Shown here: piece after piece, positions 1 to 5,527 of the stretch
Layout: each line of letters begins with the position of its first letter
Position numbering within the stretch: the first letter of the stretch is position 1
Origin: Actinomycetota bacterium
GTDB lineage: Bacteria; Actinomycetota; Geothermincolia; Fen-727; Anoxymicrobiaceae
Direction of reading: 5' to 3'
DNA: 5,953 nt
Assembly (NCBI GenBank): GCA_018894655.1
Contig: JAHIPE010000218.1
Location: 1 to 5,953, forward strand
Position numbers and translations under genes: made by a program
The notes under the pieces: model-generated
Databases searched by the model: none
Seen by the model: only the letters and a program-made list of their open reading frames with translations
Told to the model about the DNA's origin: nothing

Positions 1-338
1 ACGTTCACCGACCTGCGGGAGCCGGGAGGGAGAGAGAGGGTTGGACCGGGGTGAGGGCCGTCTGAGCCCTGGTAGGTGATGGTCACGTTGGCGTCTTCCT
101 CACCGGGGTTCTGTATGAGCACCCATGTCTCGAAGCCGCCCGCGGTGCAGCCCTCGGCCAGGTACCAGTCCTTGTCTCCCTCGGTCCACTCCGCGCACTC
201 GGTCGCAGAGGCGCGGTTATCCGCCGGAGCCTCGGCGAGAAGAGGGGTAGGAAGCATGAGTATAGCAAGGGACAGGATCAGAAACATGCACATCCATCGA
301 CAGACGCACCTGTGATTCGCCGAACCGCTCCGGTACAT
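1..338 (-). CDS. Exported protein with WYLAEG-type module, N-terminal part (runs off the left edge)
   Basis: Minus-strand reading frame from ATG at 338-336, open to the window edge (112 residues seen). The start is supported by an AGGGGG ribosome binding site (complement of 347-352), 8 nt upstream. Residues 1-15 are basic and polar, residues 16-35 form a hydrophobic stretch, and a signal-peptidase-like site (PLLA/EA) follows near residue 35, so the product is probably exported. From residue 58 the protein reads WYLAEGCTAGGFETW and continues VLIQNPGEEDANVTITY. This is a beta-sandwich-like module that I associate with large, often repeated surface proteins of anaerobic Actinomycetota; its biochemical role is not known to me. 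It is divergent from the por genes and has a possible promoter of its own. The rest of the gene lies outside the window, so length and other domains are unknown. The signal peptide and module are clear; the function is not. Confidence 0.8.
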   Translation of the reverse strand, partial: MYRSGSANHRCVCRWMCMFLILSLAILMLPTPLLAEAPADNRASATECAEWTEGDKDWYLAEGCTAGGFETWVLIQNPGEEDANVTITYQGSDGPHPGPTLSLPPGSRRSVN

Positions 339-449
339 GAAGAACACCCCCTGGTCCTGGGACACGCCGTTATCCTGTGGATACAAATCTGCCGCCGCTC
401 ATGAAGCCCGGCATCTTCCCTTTGCCGCCTTTGAAACCAGCTTTTTGCT

Positions 450-479
450 AGTATACCGCACCCGGTGCTCTGGACACAA
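450..479 (-). promoter_or_regulatory. Candidate sigma70-type promoter for the minus-strand exported-protein gene
   Basis: On the minus strand a TATACT -10 box (complement of 450-455) lies 18 bp from a weak -35, TTGTGT (complement of 474-479). Transcription would begin near 443 and leave a leader of about 105 nt before the ATG at 338. The -10 is 5 of 6 to consensus and the -35 only 3 of 6. It is a pattern match with no other support. Confidence 0.35.
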
Positions 480-483
480 CTTT

Positions 484-512
484 TTGAAAAGCTGAGTGCC
501 CCGTTCCATAAA
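484..512 (+). promoter_or_regulatory. Candidate promoter reading towards the por operon
   Basis: TTGAAA at 484-489 and CATAAA at 507-512 are 17 bp apart, giving a plausible -35/-10 pair (5 of 6 and 4 of 6 to consensus). The -10 lies inside the left arm of the inverted repeat. Transcripts would run through the repeat interior and its right arm, then the HdrC-like frame and porG. No better promoter was seen between here and 908, but the match alone is weak. Confidence 0.25.
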
Positions 513-661
513 TACGGTGTCGTATCGAGAGCGCCGAGGCGCCGCTCATGCAAGGCGCGCGACCGAGCTGTACTCCGTGAGTACCGCGAGGGAGCCCAGC
601 GCGGCAGGTGCGGATGCATCGACGTTCGAATGCAAGCGTATTTATGGAACGGGGTACTTAG
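492..661. repeat. Long inverted repeat (25-bp arms, 120-bp interior); possible miniature element or structured RNA
   Basis: The left arm 492-516 and right arm 637-661 are inverted copies. Of the 25 positions 23 are Watson-Crick complementary and the other two (498 with 655, 494 with 659) would be G-U pairs in RNA, so a transcript could form an unbroken 25-bp stem. The 120-bp interior holds smaller hairpins: a perfect GTACTC/GAGTAC stem with a CGT loop (570-584) and TGCAT/ATGCA (615-634). The 7-mer ATGCAAG occurs at 548 and again at 630. I see no convincing coding frame and no target-site duplication. A MITE-like remnant or a structured RNA are both possible. It fills most of the gap between the exported-protein gene and the por locus. 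Confidence 0.6.
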
Positions 662-681
662 ACACTTTACCCGATACGTAC

Positions 682-695
682 AGGTGGGACATTTG
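682..695 (+). promoter_or_regulatory. Ribosome binding site and TTG start of the HdrC-like frame
   Basis: AGGTGG at 682-687 lies 5 nt before TTG at 693-695. This fixes the start of the HdrC-like frame at 693 rather than at codons further upstream, which would have to read through the inverted repeat. It also shows that the initiation signal of this stub has survived. Confidence 0.5.
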
Positions 696-911
696 CCAAA
701 AGTAGACCCCGGGTTCAAGACAACTTCAAGCACCGTGGAGGGCGCCGGAGAGCCTGGCTACTGCTACCAGTGCGGCGCCTGCGTCGCCGAGTGCCCGGCG
801 GCCAGGAAGTCCCTTCCCCCCCCTCGGGGTGGGCCTCGAGGACTCTCCCGGTTTCAGCTGCTGCCCCGAGCCGTGGCATCTAGAGAAACGGGCGACATAT
901 GGGTAACATGA
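693..911 (+). pseudogene. Truncated HdrC-like iron-sulfur protein (72 aa), probably a relic and possibly still translated
   Basis: The frame starts at TTG 693 behind a good ribosome binding site and ends in TGA at 909-911. Residues 3-9 (KVDPGFK) and 23-37 (YCYQCGACVAECPAA) resemble the N-terminus of heterodisulfide reductase subunit C. HdrC is a roughly 180-residue protein with two [4Fe-4S] sites that normally carries electrons between HdrA and HdrB. Only one complete CX2CX2CX3CP motif is present here (Cys24, 27, 30, 34). After residue 38 the sequence turns into an arginine- and proline-rich tail unlike HdrC, starting beside a run of eight C (816-823). The second cluster and the helical C-terminus are missing. 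The stop overlaps the porG start as ATGA, so translation of this stub could be coupled to porG. The alternative is a functional single-cluster mini-ferredoxin. The HdrC resemblance is by eye. Confidence 0.5.
823..906 (+). pseudogene. HdrB-like fragment in the +1 frame relative to the HdrC stub
   Basis: Read in the frame starting at 823, the sequence gives LGVGLEDSPGFSCCPEPW, then a short unrelated tail to TAA at 904-906. This resembles the early part of HdrB, the CCG-domain subunit of heterodisulfide reductase, where an LG[IV]EL-type strand is followed by a short acidic segment and a CCP.P motif. About 20 residues carry the likeness. There is no start codon or the rest of the CCG domain. hdrC and hdrB are commonly adjacent in that order, so a deletion joining the start of hdrC to the inside of hdrB would produce exactly this arrangement. 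The identification rests on a short motif and needs an alignment. Confidence 0.4.
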
Positions 912-1450
912 CCGAGATAAGATGGCACGGCAGAGGTGGACAAGGGGCCGTTACCTCCGCCCACATGTTCGCCATGGCGGCGATCGCCGAGGGGAAATCA
1001 GCCCAGGCGTTCCCCAGCTTCGGGCCGGAGCGTCGCGGCGCGCCGGTGATGGCGTTCACCAGGGTCGGTGACGAGTTCATATACATCAGGACCGGCATCG
1101 CCGAGCCGGACGTTGTGGTGGTGCTCGACCCGACGGTCATGGGCGCGGTGGACGTGACCTCGGGCCTCAAGGAGGACGGTGTCGTCATCGCCAACACGTC
1201 CAAGACCAAGAAAGAGCTGGCGGACCAGTTCAACATCAAACACCCGCTGTCAATCGTAAACGCCACCAGGATAGCCCTGGACGTGATAGGCGGCCCCATA
1301 ACCAACACCACCATGATGGGCGCCCTGGCGAGGGTGACCGGGCTGGTGGAGCTGGGCTCGCTGGAAGAGCAGATAGCCGAGAGGTTCCCCGCGGTGGCCG
1401 AGAAGAACATCCAGGCGATGCGGAGGGCCTACCAGGAGACAGAGGTCTAG
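908..1450 (+). CDS. porG: Pyruvate:ferredoxin oxidoreductase, gamma subunit
   Basis: Encodes 180 residues, the normal length for a free-standing gamma subunit. The N-terminus MTEIRWHGRGGQG (residues 1-13) and FPSFGPERRGAPV (35-47) are hallmarks of the 2-oxoacid:acceptor oxidoreductase gamma family, the domain thought to bind coenzyme A. It acts in the cytoplasm with the delta, alpha and beta subunits encoded directly downstream. I chose ATG 908 because it gives the family's usual N-terminus and overlaps the upstream stop as ATGA. ATG 899 in the same frame would add MGN. Neither start has a strong ribosome binding site, which fits translational coupling to the upstream stub. The gamma subunit alone does not fix substrate; pyruvate is inferred from the whole operon, and a related 2-oxoacid cannot be excluded. 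Confidence 0.93.
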   Translation: MTEIRWHGRGGQGAVTSAHMFAMAAIAEGKSAQAFPSFGPERRGAPVMAFTRVGDEFIYIRTGIAEPDVVVVLDPTVMGAVDVTSGLKEDGVVIANTSKTKKELADQFNIKHPLSIVNATRIALDVIGGPITNTTMMGALARVTGLVELGSLEEQIAERFPAVAEKNIQAMRRAYQETEV

Positions 1451-1459
1451 GAGGAGAAA

Positions 1460-1753
1460 GTGGCCGACGAAATGCCGACCTGGAGAGAGTACCCGATGGC
1501 CGCCATCATTTTGGAGCCCGGGAGCACCGCTAAATATAAGACCGGGGACTGGAGGTCCCGGCGACCGGTACTGGACAGCTCCAAGTGCTTGAAATCCAAG
1601 TGTGCCAGGTGCTGGATATACTGCCCTGACGCGGCTCGCCGAGTCGATGAGGACGGTTACTTCGAAGTGGACCTGTCCCACTGCAAGGGATGCGGTATAT
1701 GTGCTCGCGAGTGTCCGCCGGGGGCCATCACCATGGTCGAGGAGGGAGAGTGA
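1460..1753 (+). CDS. porD: Pyruvate:ferredoxin oxidoreductase, delta subunit (2x[4Fe-4S] ferredoxin)
   Basis: A 97-residue ferredoxin-like subunit that passes electrons from the thiamine/[4Fe-4S] centre of PorAB to external ferredoxin. Start is GTG 1460, with AGGAGGAG at 1449-1456 just upstream; porG ends 9 bp before. Residues 1-42 form the delta-specific N-terminal arm. Two cluster motifs follow: Cys43, 48, 51, 55 (CX4CX2CX3CP, containing CARCWIYCPDAA) and Cys75, 78, 81, 85 (CX2CX2CX3CP, CKGCGICARECPPGAI). The first motif has four rather than two residues between its first two cysteines. The stop TGA at 1751-1753 shares its A with the porA start, so the genes are probably translationally coupled. 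Confidence 0.93.
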   Translation: MADEMPTWREYPMAAIILEPGSTAKYKTGDWRSRRPVLDSSKCLKSKCARCWIYCPDAARRVDEDGYFEVDLSHCKGCGICARECPPGAITMVEEGE

Positions 1754-2934
1754 TGGGAAAACGCATCGGGCTCGAGGCCTCACTGGCGGTTAGCGAAGCG
1801 GTCAAGATGGCGCGCGCCGACGCGGTTGCCGCCTATCCGATAACCCCCCAGACCCACATCGTGGAGGAGCTCTCCCAGATGGTCGCTGACGGCGATCTGG
1901 ACGCCGACTTCATGGTGGTGGAGTCGGAGCACACCGCCATGAGCGCCTGTTGCGGCGCCAGCGCCGTGGGAGCGCGCACGTTCACCGCCACTGGGGGCCC
2001 GGGCCTCGCCTTGATGCACGAGATGCTGTACATCGCCTCGGGGCTCCGCCTTCCGATAGTCATGGCCATAGTCAACCGCGCGTACTCCTCCCCCATATCG
2101 ATATGGGGCGACCACAGTGACGTCATGGCCCAGCGCGACGCCGGCTGGATACAGTTCTTCGCCGAGACCGGGCAGGAAGTGTTCGACCTTACCATCCAGG
2201 CGTTCAAGATCGCCGAGGACAAACGGGTTCTGCTTCCCGCCGCGGTGAACCTCGACGGGTTCACCTTGAGCCACGTCATCGAGCCGTTCGATATGCCCGA
2301 CCAGGAGGAGATCGACGCGTTCCTTCCCGCTTATGAGCCGCAGGTGATACTGGACCCGGACAAACCGGTGACCATGGGCGCGGTTGGGTTCCCAGAGATA
2401 TACACCGAGATCAAGAAGCAGCAGAACGAGGCCCTCCTGGGGGCCTATGAGGTGATACTGGAGGTGTGGGAGGGGTTTGAGAAAGCGTTCGGCCGGGCGT
2501 ACCACCCGGTTGAGAGCTACCGCACCGACGATGCCGAGATCCTCATCAGCATCGCCGGGTCGACCGCTTGCACCGCCCGGGTCGCGGTGGACAACATGCG
2601 AGATCAGGGCAAGAAGGTAGGGCTTGTCCGCACCCGCCTTTGGAGGCCTTACCCGTTCGAGGAGACCCGGGCCGCGGTCAAGGGGGCGAAGGCGGTGGCG
2701 GTAATGGACCGCTGCCTCTCGTTCGGCGGCCCGGGCGGACCGATCTGCTCGGAGCTGCGCTCGGCCCTCTATCCGCTTCCCGAAAAGCCTGTTGTTAACA
2801 GCTACATAGTCGGCCTGGGAGGGCGTGACATTACCCTGCAGGACTTCTATACCGTGGTCGAGGACGCCGAGAGGGTTCTTTCCGAAGGTCCCCCCGATGA
2901 GTATCAGTACAAGATGATCGGGGTGAGGGAGTAG
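1753..2934 (+). CDS. porA: Pyruvate:ferredoxin oxidoreductase, alpha subunit
   Basis: A 393-residue alpha subunit, full length for the unfused enzyme. It forms the thiamine diphosphate active site with PorB. YPITPQT (residues 28-34) contains Thr31, and VNRA contains Arg109; by analogy with the Desulfovibrio africanus enzyme (Thr31, Arg114) these contact the pyruvate carboxylate. Glu57 in VVESEHTA should activate the thiamine pyrimidine ring. GPGLALMHE (83-90) and WGDHSDVMAQRD (118-129) are further family blocks. The C-terminal part (PVESYRTDDAEILI, then RLWRPYPFEE) is the second domain. Start ATG 1753 is chosen over an in-frame ATG at 1690 because GGAGGGAG (1741-1748) lies just before it and MGKRIGLEAS is the usual N-terminus; the longer version would add 21 unrelated residues. 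A sister enzyme for branched 2-oxoacids is less likely. Confidence 0.95.
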   Translation: MGKRIGLEASLAVSEAVKMARADAVAAYPITPQTHIVEELSQMVADGDLDADFMVVESEHTAMSACCGASAVGARTFTATGGPGLALMHEMLYIASGLRLPIVMAIVNRAYSSPISIWGDHSDVMAQRDAGWIQFFAETGQEVFDLTIQAFKIAEDKRVLLPAAVNLDGFTLSHVIEPFDMPDQEEIDAFLPAYEPQVILDPDKPVTMGAVGFPEIYTEIKKQQNEALLGAYEVILEVWEGFEKAFGRAYHPVESYRTDDAEILISIAGSTACTARVAVDNMRDQGKKVGLVRTRLWRPYPFEETRAAVKGAKAVAVMDRCLSFGGPGGPICSELRSALYPLPEKPVVNSYIVGLGGRDITLQDFYTVVEDAERVLSEGPPDEYQYKMIGVRE

Positions 2935-3900
2935 ATGACAGAGCAAACCGGAAGAGCCAAGTTCCTGCCCCGCCACCTTCCGTCCCGTGAGCTTTTCGCC
3001 GAGGGCCACCGGGGGTGCCAGGGCTGCGGCGAGGCGCTTGCCCTCAGGCAGCTCCTGGAGGTGGCCGGGCCGGACACCATCGTCTGCAGCTGCACCGGCT
3101 GCGTGGAGATCATAAGCAGCCCCTACCCGGAGACCGCCTGGAGGGTGCCGTGGATACACGTGGCGTTCGAGAACGCCGCCGCGGTCGCCGCGGGGGTAGA
3201 GGCGGGAATCAAGATACTGAGGAAGAAGGGGCGGTACCCCGCCGACCGTAGGATAAACGTAATCGCCCTCGCCGGTGACGGGGGTACCGCCGATATAGGT
3301 TTCCAAGCGCTCTCCGGGGCGCTGGAGCGCTGGCACGACTTCACCTACATATGCACCGACAACGAGGCGTACATGAACACCGGCATACAGCGGTCGTCGT
3401 CCACCCCCTACGGCGCGAGCACCACCACCAGCCCAGCCGGGAAGATATCCATCGGCCAGCAGACCCAGAAAAAGGACATGCCCATGATAGTGGCGGCCCA
3501 CGACATCCCCTACGTGGCGACGTGCTGCCCCAGCTACCCCCTGGACCTGATTAAAAAAGCCAGGAGGGCGTTCGAGACGATCGGGCCGACCTATCTCCAC
3601 GTGTTCTGCCCCTGCCCGGTCGGCTGGAGGCACCCCAGCGACATGTCTGTGGAGATAGGGAGACTGGCGGTGAAGGCCGGGGTGTTCCCGCTGTTCGAGA
3701 TCGCGGACGGAAAGCTCAAGCTGAACCGGAAGATGGACAAGAGGAAGCCGGTCGTCGAGTACCTCGAGACGCAGGGGCGCTTCAGCCACCTGAAGCCGGA
3801 GGACGTAGAGGAGATACAGCGCCGGGTGGACGAGAACTACCAGAGGCTGGTCCACCGGGCCGAGTGCGACGCTGGCGGCATAGACCGCTCTCGTCATTGA
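2935..3900 (+). CDS. porB: Pyruvate:ferredoxin oxidoreductase, beta subunit
   Basis: A 321-residue beta subunit that binds thiamine diphosphate and the proximal [4Fe-4S] cluster. HRGCQGCGEAL gives Cys28 and Cys31, SCTGC gives Cys56 (24 residues further on), and ATCCPSYP gives the fourth ligand (Cys197 or Cys198), matching the POR pattern. The thiamine/Mg motif begins with GDGG (114-117) and ends with TDNEAYMNTG (141-150). The block STPYGASTTTSPAGK is typical of pyruvate-specific beta subunits. ATG 2935 follows the porA stop directly, with GAGGGAG (2925-2931) as ribosome binding site inside the end of porA. The last residues (about CDAGGIDRSRH) look unlike the family and lie over the start of the HdrA-like fragment, so the C-terminus may have been altered by the rearrangement there. 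Confidence 0.95.
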   Translation: MTEQTGRAKFLPRHLPSRELFAEGHRGCQGCGEALALRQLLEVAGPDTIVCSCTGCVEIISSPYPETAWRVPWIHVAFENAAAVAAGVEAGIKILRKKGRYPADRRINVIALAGDGGTADIGFQALSGALERWHDFTYICTDNEAYMNTGIQRSSSTPYGASTTTSPAGKISIGQQTQKKDMPMIVAAHDIPYVATCCPSYPLDLIKKARRAFETIGPTYLHVFCPCPVGWRHPSDMSVEIGRLAVKAGVFPLFEIADGKLKLNRKMDKRKPVVEYLETQGRFSHLKPEDVEEIQRRVDENYQRLVHRAECDAGGIDRSRH

Positions 3901-4036
3901 GGGGCTGAAGAGAGTTATCAGTCCTCAGGTGCTGGACAAGACCTTCCCCACCAAAGACTGCTCCATGTGCATAATCTCCCCCAAGCTGGTGGAGGCCGAC
4001 CAGCACCCCAACATCCCGGCTCAGCCGGGGTCTTAA
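3884..4036 (+). pseudogene. HdrA fragment (cysteine-containing region), relic
   Basis: In the frame one base ahead of porB, the stretch from 3884 to TAA at 4034-4036 encodes about 50 residues. Within it, LDKTFPTKDCSMCIISPK followed by LVEADQHPNI matches the conserved HdrA segment that follows the FAD-binding domain (usual form DKTFPT.DCS.CI..PK.VE...HPNI). The preceding TALVIEG may be what is left of the ALVIGGG nucleotide-binding loop; the roughly 30 residues that normally separate the two are replaced by about ten. After HPNI the family sequence stops and PAQPGS precedes the stop. HdrA is normally 400-1000 residues, so this is a small remnant without a recognisable start, overlapping the end of porB by 17 bases. 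I am fairly sure of the family and surer that it is not a working gene. Confidence 0.65.
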
Positions 4037-4038
4037 CA

Positions 4039-4168
4039 TCCCTCGCAAACAAACGGCGGTTACACAAGACCACCAACAAGTGGGGTCAGTGCCTTATAGC
4101 GGTGTTCAAAGAAAGATCACTCTCTGCAAGGCCCCTCCCTCGCAAACAAACGGCGGTTACACAAAACC
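4039..4168 (+). repeat. Two copies of a 33-bp direct repeat, 97 bp apart
   Basis: Positions 4039-4071 and 4136-4168 agree at 32 of 33 bases; the first 29 are identical, with the one difference at 4068 (G) against 4165 (A). The core is CAAACAAACGGCGGTTACAC. The 64 bp between them include a hairpin-like segment (GACCaCCA, 4068-4075, with TGGGGTC, 4081-4087). There are only two units, which argues against CRISPR. The second copy ends just before the promoter-like site of lysC. A duplication left by a lost mobile element, or a REP-like element, would fit. No protein is encoded here; with the HdrA relic this accounts for most of the 340-bp gap between porB and lysC. Confidence 0.75.
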
Positions 4169-4186
4169 GCTACCTTCCGCTATACT
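4157..4186 (+). promoter_or_regulatory. Candidate promoter of lysC-asd
   Basis: TATACT at 4181-4186 is a strong -10 box; TTACAC at 4157-4162, 18 bp upstream, is a modest -35. Transcription would start near 4193, about 48 nt before lysC. The -35 lies inside the second copy of the direct repeat; the first copy lacks a -10 at the same distance. The leader is too short for a lysine riboswitch. Confidence 0.45.
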
Positions 4187-4240
4187 ATTTAACTCGATGT
4201 CCCCGTGCCTCAGGGGCCTCGATATAGAAAGGCAAAAGCA

Positions 4241-5458
4241 TTGTCTTTGGTGGTGCAGAAGTTCGGCGGCACGTCCGTCGCCGACGTGGAGAAGATCAAG
4301 AACGTCGCCCGCAGGGTGGCTGAGAGCAGGAAAAGGGTCGACCACTTAGTGGTGGTGGTCAGCGCGCTGGGCAAGACCACCGACGAACTGGTAGACCTTG
4401 CCCACCGGGTCTCGCCGGTCCCCCCGGAGCGGGAGATGGACATGTTGCTTTCCACCGGCGAGCAGATATCCACCGCTCTTCTGTCAATGGCCCTGGCCGA
4501 ACTGGGCCAGGACGCGGTTGGCATGACCGGGCAACAGGTGGAGATCCTCACCGATACAGGGCACACCAGGGCGAAGATACGGCACGTTGACGCCGACCGC
4601 GTGGTCCACGAGCTCCGCAAGGGCCGGGTTGTGGTTGTCGCCGGTTTCCAGGGTGTCACCAGCGATGGGGAGATAACCACGCTGGGCCGCGGGGGATCCG
4701 ACACCACCGCGGTTGCCATCGCCGCCGCGCTTCACGCCGACTGCTGCGAGATATATACCGACGTCGACGGGGTCTTTACCGCCGACCCGCGGGTGGTGCC
4801 CGAGGCGCGCAAGCTCGACATCGTGTCGTTCATAGAGATGCTGGAGATGGCCGCCACCGGCGCTCGCGTGCTTCAGTCCCGCTCGGTGGAGTACGCGCGC
4901 AACTACGACGTCCCCCTGCACGTACGGTCCAGCTTCCACGCCGGGGAAGGGACATGGGTGAAAAGCGAGGATGATATCATGGAAAAAGCGATCATAAGCG
5001 CGGTCACGCACGATTTCAGCGAGGCCAAGGTCACTGTGTTGGGCGTCCCCGACCAGCCGGGCGTCGCCGCCCAGCTCTTCGGGATGCTCGCCGGCGCCGG
5101 CGCCAACGTTGACATGATCATACAGAATGTCAGCGAGCAGGCGCGCACCGACATCTCCTTCACCGTTGCCAAGGACGATCTCGAGCGGGTGAAAAAGGTG
5201 ACCGGCGAGGTGGTCAGGTCGGTTGGCGCCCAGGGGTGCGCCTTCGATGATGACATCGCCAAGGTGAGCCTTGTCGGCGCGGGGATGAGGTCCCACCCGG
5301 GGGTCGCCGCGGGCATGTTCAAGACGCTTGCCGACAATCACATCAACATCGAGATGATAAGCACGTCGCCTATCAAGATATCTTGCGTTGTCAGTCGGTC
5401 GGACGGGGAGAAGGCGGTCAGGGCGCTGCACCAACACTTCGGCCTCGATAAGCAGTAA
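4241..5458 (+). CDS. lysC: Aspartate kinase (monofunctional, lysine-pathway type)
   Basis: A 405-residue aspartokinase that phosphorylates aspartate with ATP, the committed step to lysine, threonine and methionine. The kinase domain carries VVQKFGGTSV (residues 4-13), STGEQIS (71-77), GRGGSDTTA (149-157) and YTDVDGVFTADPR (172-184). Two ACT domains follow (about 263-325 and 341-405), with QNVSEQARTDISFT (295-308) in the position where lysine and threonine bind in feedback-inhibited actinobacterial enzymes. I chose TTG 4241 because MSLVVQKFGGTSV is the normal N-terminus and AAAGG (4228-4232) lies 8 nt upstream. A GTG at 4205 would add 12 unrelated residues. Length and architecture match the Corynebacterium/Bacillus type, in which a second, regulatory polypeptide starts inside the gene; an internal start is visible here too. 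It is followed by asd in the same direction. Confidence 0.96.
   Translation: MSLVVQKFGGTSVADVEKIKNVARRVAESRKRVDHLVVVVSALGKTTDELVDLAHRVSPVPPEREMDMLLSTGEQISTALLSMALAELGQDAVGMTGQQVEILTDTGHTRAKIRHVDADRVVHELRKGRVVVVAGFQGVTSDGEITTLGRGGSDTTAVAIAAALHADCCEIYTDVDGVFTADPRVVPEARKLDIVSFIEMLEMAATGARVLQSRSVEYARNYDVPLHVRSSFHAGEGTWVKSEDDIMEKAIISAVTHDFSEAKVTVLGVPDQPGVAAQLFGMLAGAGANVDMIIQNVSEQARTDISFTVAKDDLERVKKVTGEVVRSVGAQGCAFDDDIAKVSLVGAGMRSHPGVAAGMFKTLADNHINIEMISTSPIKISCVVSRSDGEKAVRALHQHFGLDKQ
4967..4981 (+). promoter_or_regulatory. Internal ribosome binding site and start for the LysC beta (regulatory) subunit
   Basis: GAGGA at 4967-4971 lies 7 nt before an in-frame ATG at 4979-4981 (codon 247 of lysC). 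Starting there gives a 159-residue polypeptide (MEKAIISAVTHDFSEAK...) made only of the two ACT domains. In Corynebacterium and Bacillus the beta subunit starts at the equivalent place and assembles with the full-length chain as alpha2beta2. The sequence signal and position agree with that arrangement. Confidence 0.6.
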
Positions 5459-5527
5459 CGTGGCCGGAACTCTTGTTCCACTTGCGCGTTTTAAGATGAA
5501 AGCCGCACGACTAGCGTCCGGTATGCT

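Noticed and set aside
278..733. Minus-strand 151-codon frame across the intergenic region
   Set aside because: It runs through both arms of the inverted repeat and overlaps the exported-protein gene in another frame. Its composition is not protein-like, and the region is better explained as non-coding.
1690..1752. Longer porA start at ATG 1690
   Set aside because: The extra 21 residues overlap the second cluster region of porD and are unlike any PorA N-terminus; ATG 1753 has its own ribosome binding site.
1780..3897. A 705-codon open frame on the minus strand opposite porA and porB
   Set aside because: It lies exactly antisense to two clear, conserved genes. Its translation is rich in H, R, G and L with no recognisable motif, as expected for the complement of GC-rich codons. 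Other long minus-strand frames opposite porG and lysC were dismissed for the same reason.
4039..4168. Possible CRISPR array
   Set aside because: Only two repeat units, a 64-bp interval and no further copies. A CRISPR would need more regular units and spacers near 30-40 bp.
4187..4240. Lysine riboswitch or T-box ahead of lysC
   Set aside because: The predicted leader is about 48 nt, far shorter than either element, and no terminator-like hairpin with a T-run is present. The CCCC/GGGG pair at 4201-4216 is too small to count.
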